This document shows positions 58,757-64,000 of a stretch of 64,000 bases of DNA, piece after piece (positions within the stretch are counted from its first letter, which is position 1; the number at the start of each line of letters is the position of its first letter). Made by a program: the position numbers and the translations under genes. The notes beneath the pieces are model-generated. The model searched no databases and was not told the origin of the DNA. It saw only the letters and a program-made list of their open reading frames with translations. The stretch is from Lepidostoma basale (lineage: Eukaryota; Arthropoda; Insecta; Trichoptera; Lepidostomatidae). The DNA is taken from positions 245,848 through 309,847 of the forward strand of contig JAHDVF020001356.1 in the NCBI GenBank assembly GCA_022606425.2. The letters are read 5' to 3'.

Positions 58757-59154
58757 GGGTGAGAGAGTAAACTAAATATAAAATCAGAAGATGAATGAAG
58801 AAAGAAATATCAAATGGAGGGGAGAAAGAGGGATAGGAGAAAGTGGACGAATAGAATGTTAGGACGGTGAGTCATGCTAATGAGAATTTCTAATTCAGAT
58901 TTTAGTGGCGTACAGAGAAGTAAATATTAATAGCTATAGCCCTGTCGAACCTGCAAGGTGTTTCAAATGAAGAGAAATTTCATTTGTTTTAATCGAGTAT
59001 TTTGATAATAATAACACTTTTAAGAAGCTCTTCACAAAACGTGAAATTTCACAAAAATAGGCCGGGCACAGAGTAAGGTTTTATGTATAAAGGTATTCGG
59101 CCGGGACTCAAAGTGTTAAGAGTGAGAGAGAGCAGTATATCGGAGAAATGTAAT
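58757..59154. other. Non-coding DNA
   Basis: Purine-rich at 58757-58860. No gene or repeat recognised. Confidence 0.4.
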
Positions 59155-59540
59155 GCCTTCTTCTTCTTTTTTCGGTGCCGTGTCAGGTCCCCCTAACGTT
59201 GGCGATCACTGCAGCAATGGCATCCCTGTCCTACGCCATTTGTAACATGATGTTCCGCAGCTAGGACAGCTGCCTTGTACCAACTCCCCGACGTCCCTCC
59301 ACTTAACCCATTAATATCAGCCGAAGGAGGTGATATTTTTCTCACCTTAGCACATGACCCAAATATGAGACCTTTCTAACAGCCCTCTATTGGCTCTGGC
59401 TCTCTGTAGTACGTCTGCATTACTGACCCTACCGGTCCACGGTATAGGGAGCATTCTGCGGTATATCCACATCTCGAACGCTTCCAACCGGTTCATTACA
59501 TTGATTTCAGAGTCCAGGTTTTGAAGATAGACATAACGCA
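59155..59540 (-). pseudogene. LINE family B C-terminal fragment
   Basis: LEAFEMWIYRRMLPIPWTGR and SNADVLQRARANRGLLERSH, then a frameshift, the VEGRRGVGTRQLSWLRNIM block and RDAIAAVIANVRGT, ending in (GAA)n at 59155-59170. Same family as the insertion at 20104-20319. Confidence 0.75.
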
Positions 59541-59640
59541 GATAATGCCTTAGCCAGACGAAATATAGTATTCCTATAAAATACAATAAAATTTCTAGAA
59601 AATAGACGTTTTCTTTCATTGCGGTTTGCCATCTGGATGT
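59540..59640 (-). repeat. Hairpin MITE family H1, arm copy
   Basis: AATGCCTTAGCCAGACGAAA, TTCTAGAAAATAGACGTTTT and CTTTCATTG are the H1 arm in reverse. Directly adjoins the LINE B fragment. Confidence 0.6.
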
Positions 59641-59967
59641 ATTCATTTTATCTCACGTTGCATAGGTCAAGTTAAGATATAAATACATAAATTCTGATTA
59701 AAAGATTTGATATCTGTTATGTCATGCCAGAAGTGATTAATTTTATCATAATCAATTGCAGGATAGTATAATTAACTTCAGAATATTTACAATACACGTA
59801 GTTAGATCCAAAGTTTTAATTAATATCTCACATAAATATTGATGATAATCAAGCAAAGATCACTCTATCTCCCTGCATTCATAATCAACTAGCATCTAGT
59901 GATATTGGTACAGAAATCAATCTACAGTGTTAAATATTATTTCAAATGTAAATAGGTAAGTTAATAT
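59641..59967. other. Non-coding AT-rich DNA
   Basis: No gene or repeat recognised. Confidence 0.4.
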
Positions 59968-60426
59968 GAGTATTTAGGTAGTATGTTTGCAAAAGAAGGG
60001 CGAGTGGAGAGGGATATTGAATGAAGGGTTGGGGCAGGCAACAAAGTGAATGGTGCACTTAAAGTTATCATCGCAAACAAACATCTATCCAAAAAAGCTA
60101 GAATGGCAGTGCACAATGGTGTTCTTCTACCGATCCTTATGTATAAAAAAGCGAAGCATGAAACTGGCAAAAGAAGGATAAAATTAGAATAAATGCAGTA
60201 GAAATGAGATCTCTTAGACGAATGTGTGATACTCTGTGTATGATAGAGAGTAGAATGAAAATATAAGAAGTGAATGCGGTGCGAATGATGGTGTAATGAA
60301 CAAAATAAAGAAAGGATCATTTGGATGGTTTGGACATATGGAAAGAATGAATGAAGAAAGAATGGTAAAAAAATTATATGTTAACGATGTAAATGGAACC
60401 AGAAATAGACGAAGACCGAGGAAAAC
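59968..60426 (+). pseudogene. LINE-G copy lacking its 3' end
   Basis: YLGSMFAKEGRVERDIE, RVGAGNKVNGALKVIIANK, KKARMAVHNGVLLPILMY and GSFGWFGHMERMNEERMVKK are recognisable across frameshifts. It stops inside GRPRKT at 60426 without the usual 3' UTR or tail. A LINE B piece begins immediately after, so the end was lost by rearrangement, not by 5' truncation. Confidence 0.8.
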
Positions 60427-60432
60427 TATCTT

Positions 60433-60560
60433 CATGAGACCTTTCTACCTCTAATGGCTCCGGCACTCTGTAGTACGTCTGCACCTTACCTTATCGGAAC
60501 ACGATATACGGAACATTTGGCGATATATTCAGAGTCCAAGTTTCATAACCATATAGTAAA
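60433..60560 (-). pseudogene. LINE family B fragment
   Basis: Short match to the W-Y--M block region on the minus strand (SEYIAKCSVYRVPI, GADVLQSAGA). Degenerate. Confidence 0.5.
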
Positions 60561-60867
60561 ACTGACCACATTAAACCATTATTTGTCGGAGTTTCTGATT
60601 ATGATTATCGTTGCAAAATAAGGTTTTATTTTTATTCAATGTAGCTTGTGCAACTTCAGTTCTGCATTTTATTTCAATATCCGGGTCAAACGCTTTAGTA
60701 ATATTTTTTTTCTCAATTATAATATGAACATATTTAAATTTTTTAAATACTTTTTTTTTCATTTGTCAATTTTTAAAGAGATATAAAATAAAAATGGAAT
60801 GCAAAGAAGAAATACGTTACCCCAAATAAGTGTACAGAAAAATGTACAAATTCATGCATTAATCGAT
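60561..60867. other. Non-coding AT-rich DNA
   Basis: No gene recognised. A weak LINE B continuation (plus-strand CCGGGTCAAACGC, reverse of a FDPDIEIKCR frame) lies near 60640-60700. Confidence 0.35.
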
Positions 60868-61015
60868 TTGATCATGTCACAATTTTATTGGTCTTCCTCT
60901 ATTTCTTGTTCCGTATACATCGTAATCGTATACTTTCTTAACCATTCTCTCATCATTCATTCTTAACATGTGTCGAAACATCTTAACAACCCTTTCATTA
61001 TTTTGTTCATTACAC
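60868..61015 (-). pseudogene. LINE-G fragment
   Basis: Reverse of the RPIKIVT-x-SN, TRNRGRP, NDERMVKKV and RWFRHM region. It lacks the tail. It may be the displaced remainder of the disrupted copy at 59968-60426, but in inverted orientation. Confidence 0.6.
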
Positions 61016-61167
61016 TTATTATACTTGAATTTTTCTTTTGCCATTTCCAGAAATATTGGAAAAGGTTTCTTGGAACTCGTTAAGAAATTTTATGACAATG
61101 ATTACATAAATCAAAAATAAGTTATTTGAGGTAGTACCAAATTAAAAAAGATTCTAAGAAACATATA
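61016..61167. other. Non-coding DNA before mariner; TA target
   Basis: TA at 61166-61167 abuts the mariner end. Confidence 0.6.
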
Positions 61168-62430
61168 AGGTGTATAACTTTGCTTCCGCCGTTTTGCAAT
61201 AGATGGCAGTAGCGGTAAGTGGTAGTTGGAATGAATAGATCATATATGTCATACAATAAGCTTAAGTATTTGTAAACATAACGCCATCGAAATATTAGTC
61301 GATTTGTGTCTGCATTATAAAGTTATTCCCGATTAAACATGTCAGCTTACGGGCCAAATTCTCGTCATTTGCGGGAGGTTTTAATTTTATGCTTTAATGA
61401 GGCTCATCGAATGCTCTCAAATACCTATGCTGAGGCCGCTATTAGTGAAAGAACGTGCCGAGAGTGGTTTCAACGCTTCAAGAACGGTGATTTTAACGTC
61501 GAAGACCAGCATGGCGGTGGAGAGAGAAGGTTTTCGAAGATGCAGAATTGAAGGCATCACTTGATCAAGACTCGTGTCAAACGCAACAAGAATTGACAGG
61601 ATCATTTGGAGTGACGCAACCAGGCATTTCAAAACGTCTGAAAGTCATGGGAATGATTCAGAAACAAGGAAATTGGGTGCCGTACGAGTTGAAGCCGAGA
61701 GATGTTGAACGGCGTTTGTGTGTTTGTGAACAGCTGCTTGCAAGGCAAAGACGGAAGGGATTTCTGCATCGCATTGTGACTGGGGACGAGAAATGGGTTC
61801 ATTACGATAATCCCAAGCGCAGAAAATCGTGGGGATATCCCGGCCATGCTTCCACGTCGACGGCCAAACCGAATATTCACGGTTCCAAGGTTATGCTCAG
61901 TATTTGGTGGGACCAGCTCGGCGTAGTGTATTGTGAGTTGTTAAAACCGACTGAAACAATCACAGGCGATCGTTATCGAACGCAATTAATGCGTTTGAGC
62001 CGAGCATTGAAAGACAAACGGCCGCAATACAACGAGAGACATGATAAAATGATTTTACAGCATGACAATGCTCGACCCCGTGTTGCGAAAGTGGTCAAGA
62101 CATACTTGGAAACTTTGAAATGGGAAGTCCTACTCCACCCGCCATATTCTCCAGACGTTGCTCCCTCGGACTATTACTTGTTTCGATCAATGGCACACGG
62201 CCTAGCTGACCAGCACTTTCGGTCTTAAGAAGAAGTAAAAAATTGGATCGATTCGTGGATCGCTTCAAAAGATGACCAGTTTTTTCAACGCGGGATTCGT
62301 ATGCTGCCCGAAAGATGGGAGAAAGTAGTGGCCAGCGATGGACAATACTTTGAATCATAAATGTATAACCAGTTTTTTACGATAAAGCCTCGAATTTCGG
62401 AAAAAAACGGCGCAAGCAAAGTTATACACC
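61168..62430 (+). mobile_element. mariner element, nearly complete
   Basis: 1.26 kb with inverted ends: AGGTGTATAACTTTGCTTCC at the left, and the same motif (one terminal base shorter, one internal change GCTTGC) reversed at 62403-62430. TA on both sides (61166-61167, 62431-62432). Size and ITR length are typical of the family. Confidence 0.93.
61339..62360 (+). pseudogene. mariner transposase, one frameshift and one nonsense
   Basis: DNA cut-and-paste transposase of the DD34D class. From the ATG at 61339, ~60 residues of the N-terminal helix-turn-helix region (RHLREVLILCFNEAHRMLSN, SERTCREWFQRFKNGDF) are in frame 1. A single-base shift near 61525-61530 moves to the next frame (KVFEDAELKASLDQ onwards). 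Catalytic residues are present: Asp in VTGDEKW (61785-61787), Asp in LQHDNARP, and, 34 residues later, Asp in the signature YSPDVAPSDYYLF. A TAA after QHFRS (62226-62228) precedes EEVKNWIDSW, and the normal C-terminus ends at 62358-62360. Total length ~340 codons against the usual ~345. Inactive as it stands, but recently so. Confidence 0.92.
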
Positions 62431-62544
62431 TAATATATTTTTACAAATGATTTTTATGCCTGTTTTTTGTTAAAATTGAAAGTCTGTTTCTCCAGAAATT
62501 ATTAATACGTATAAGATTCAAATTTCTAAGAAAAAACAAAATGT
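62431..62544. other. Non-coding spacer
   Basis: Right TA target plus AT-rich DNA. Nothing recognised. Confidence 0.5.
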
Positions 62545-63160
62545 ATGACCTTTTCCAAAGCACCGAAAACATATAACCTGGTTATAGAAAATCAACCGAT
62601 AGAACAGGTCAGGACCTTCAAATATCTAGGAATAAACCTGGTGGGAGGAGTTTATCTGGGGGAAGAAATACAAGCTCAAGTATACAAGGTAGCTGCAATC
62701 TCCACAGTATGGAAAAACAAAGTCATGGCCATTAAGAGTAAGATGAGAATCTATAAAGCATGCGTAAGACCAATAATAAAATATGGCGTCGAAGCAAGGG
62801 TAGACACAGTAAGGACCAAACAAGTTTTGAGGACTTCCGAAATGAAGACACTGCGGACGATAGCAGGAAAGACACTGAGATCGCGTGAGGAACACCAGAA
62901 TAAGATAGATATGTGAGGTTGAGGATATTATAAGATGGAGCAGACAGCGAAAAAGGGACTGGTACTGTCATGTTCAAAGAATGGACACCACCAGACTCCC
63001 CTATATTCCATTGCATGATCAGCCTCATGGGACTCGTCCTCGTAGGAGAGCTCCTAAAAGATGGAAGGAAAGCTGGGAGTCAACCTCACAGTAGAAGAAA
63101 CACTCTGAAGAACCGACCACATAGGTCTACAACAAGGAAGAAGAAGAAGAAAAAAAATTA
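62545..63160 (+). pseudogene. LINE family C fragment, copy 2
   Basis: A 123-codon frame (62545-62916) with IEQVRTFKYLGINL, EIQAQVYKVAAIST, MRIYKACVRPIIKYG and RTSEMKTLRTIAGKTLR. It continues after a frameshift as the CEVEDIIRWSRQRKRDWY and VQRMDTTRLPYIPLHDQPHG region and RAPKRWKESW, ending in AAGAAGAAGAAG plus A-run at 63138-63158. Same family as 9038-9625. 5'-truncated and lacking the RT core. Confidence 0.8.
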
Positions 63161-64000
63161 AATCGTGAAATGAAAGATTAATATGAATAAATGTAAACAT
63201 TGTTCTGTATACCTGACATTACGATTATTGAGTGACGTGACATGTGTCAGAAAGATTACGTTTATTCCGCAAACGTAACTACGTGATACAAACGTTTGCT
63301 AACAGAACATTTAAGTGGGTTGTGATTTTCCAGGTAAGCTATATTAGAAACTAATTTATCGAAACGATTTTCTATTGAATTGTTTGGGACTTCCAATTAT
63401 TAACCAATTCTTCGGCTTTTGTTATAATCAATATATAATACTAGTATTGTGTTAATTTGATAAAAATTACATAACACATTAATAGTTAAGGATAAATCTA
63501 CGAACTGTGTAATTACACAATATGTTTATACTTTCTTAAACAGCCGTTATCTTCCACTGGTGTCTTCTGCTCACGATGTCTTCAGCTAAGCATAGCCTTA
63601 CCCATAATTGTTCTTAGTAATTTATCGCTTTTTGCGGTTAATAATGTGCATTTGAAATTCATGTAATTGGACGAATTTTATATAAATCTATAGTAGGTAG
63701 GCAAAAATTTGTGAATATCTTAAAATACGAGTAATATGAAACATTTAAAAATTATACTATATTTTTCAATATATCTCAAATAAATTAAGAAATTTCACGT
63801 TTATTTAGGCAATATTAAATTTCAAATAGGATAATACCCATTTCAGACAAGTATTATATAAGACGATTATAAAGCATTACGGGTTTTGTGGAAATGAAAA
63901 AGGTTAAATCTGCAAAATATAAGACTCGTATATAGAAATTTAGGGTTATAATAAAAAAATTATGATGCTCTCTGTCACCTGCTCTTTTTAACGTTTACAT
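63161..64000. other. Non-coding AT-rich DNA to the window end
   Basis: No gene, RNA or repeat recognised. Confidence 0.45.

Overview
The window is insect nuclear DNA, most likely lepidopteran. It is AT-rich, has no operons, and is packed with degenerate non-LTR retrotransposon fragments (RTE-like and Jockey-like), a mariner, a piggyBac of the Trichoplusia ni type, LTR elements, SINEs and hairpin MITEs. The close match of the piggyBac relic to the T. ni family is the best taxonomic hint, but it is indirect. No complete host gene is present. The only stretch that looks like host coding sequence is a plus-strand exon at 27838-28797, with a splice acceptor and recurring short cysteine motifs, so much of the window may be intron or intergenic DNA around a host gene.

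Layout. 0-27 kb: fragments of at least five LINE families, hairpin MITEs and unique AT-rich DNA with small GC-rich patches. The most abundant family, called LINE-G here, ends in a (TTAG)n tail. A SINE at 8.1, 23.1 and 55.1 kb carries the same 3' end. At 20.1 kb the 3' end of one LINE sits inside another, flanked by AATGAT. At 24.75-26.47 kb a decayed piggyBac lies inside a LINE-G copy at a TTAA target. 27-31 kb: a LINE fragment, the host exon, MITEs and a convergent LINE-G pair.

33.9-42.6 kb: a recent, non-coding LTR retrotransposon in the order LTR-internal-LTR-internal-LTR, with a single AGCA duplication at the outer borders. Its internal region holds three tandem-repeat arrays. 43.6-44.5 kb: one LINE-G copy inserted in another with an AACGAC duplication. 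46-48.8 kb: LINE ends and large hairpin elements.

48.96-50.56 kb: a Jockey-like LINE with a long open reverse transcriptase frame. It abuts a non-coding LTR element on the minus strand (50.56-58.76 kb) that resembles a BEL/Pao element. Its LTR edges hold repeated copies of a 17-base sequence that looks like a tRNA-His primer-binding site. 59-64 kb: more LINE fragments and a nearly complete mariner (61168-62430) with one frameshift and one nonsense codon.

How the parts relate. The LINE-G reverse transcriptase is the likely mobiliser of the shared-tail SINE. The two LTR elements have priming signals but no genes, so they would need proteins from other elements. Nested insertions give a relative chronology: LINE-G copies are older than the piggyBac and than the younger LINE-G copy. 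Boundaries of decayed fragments are read by eye and are usually good to about 10-30 bases.
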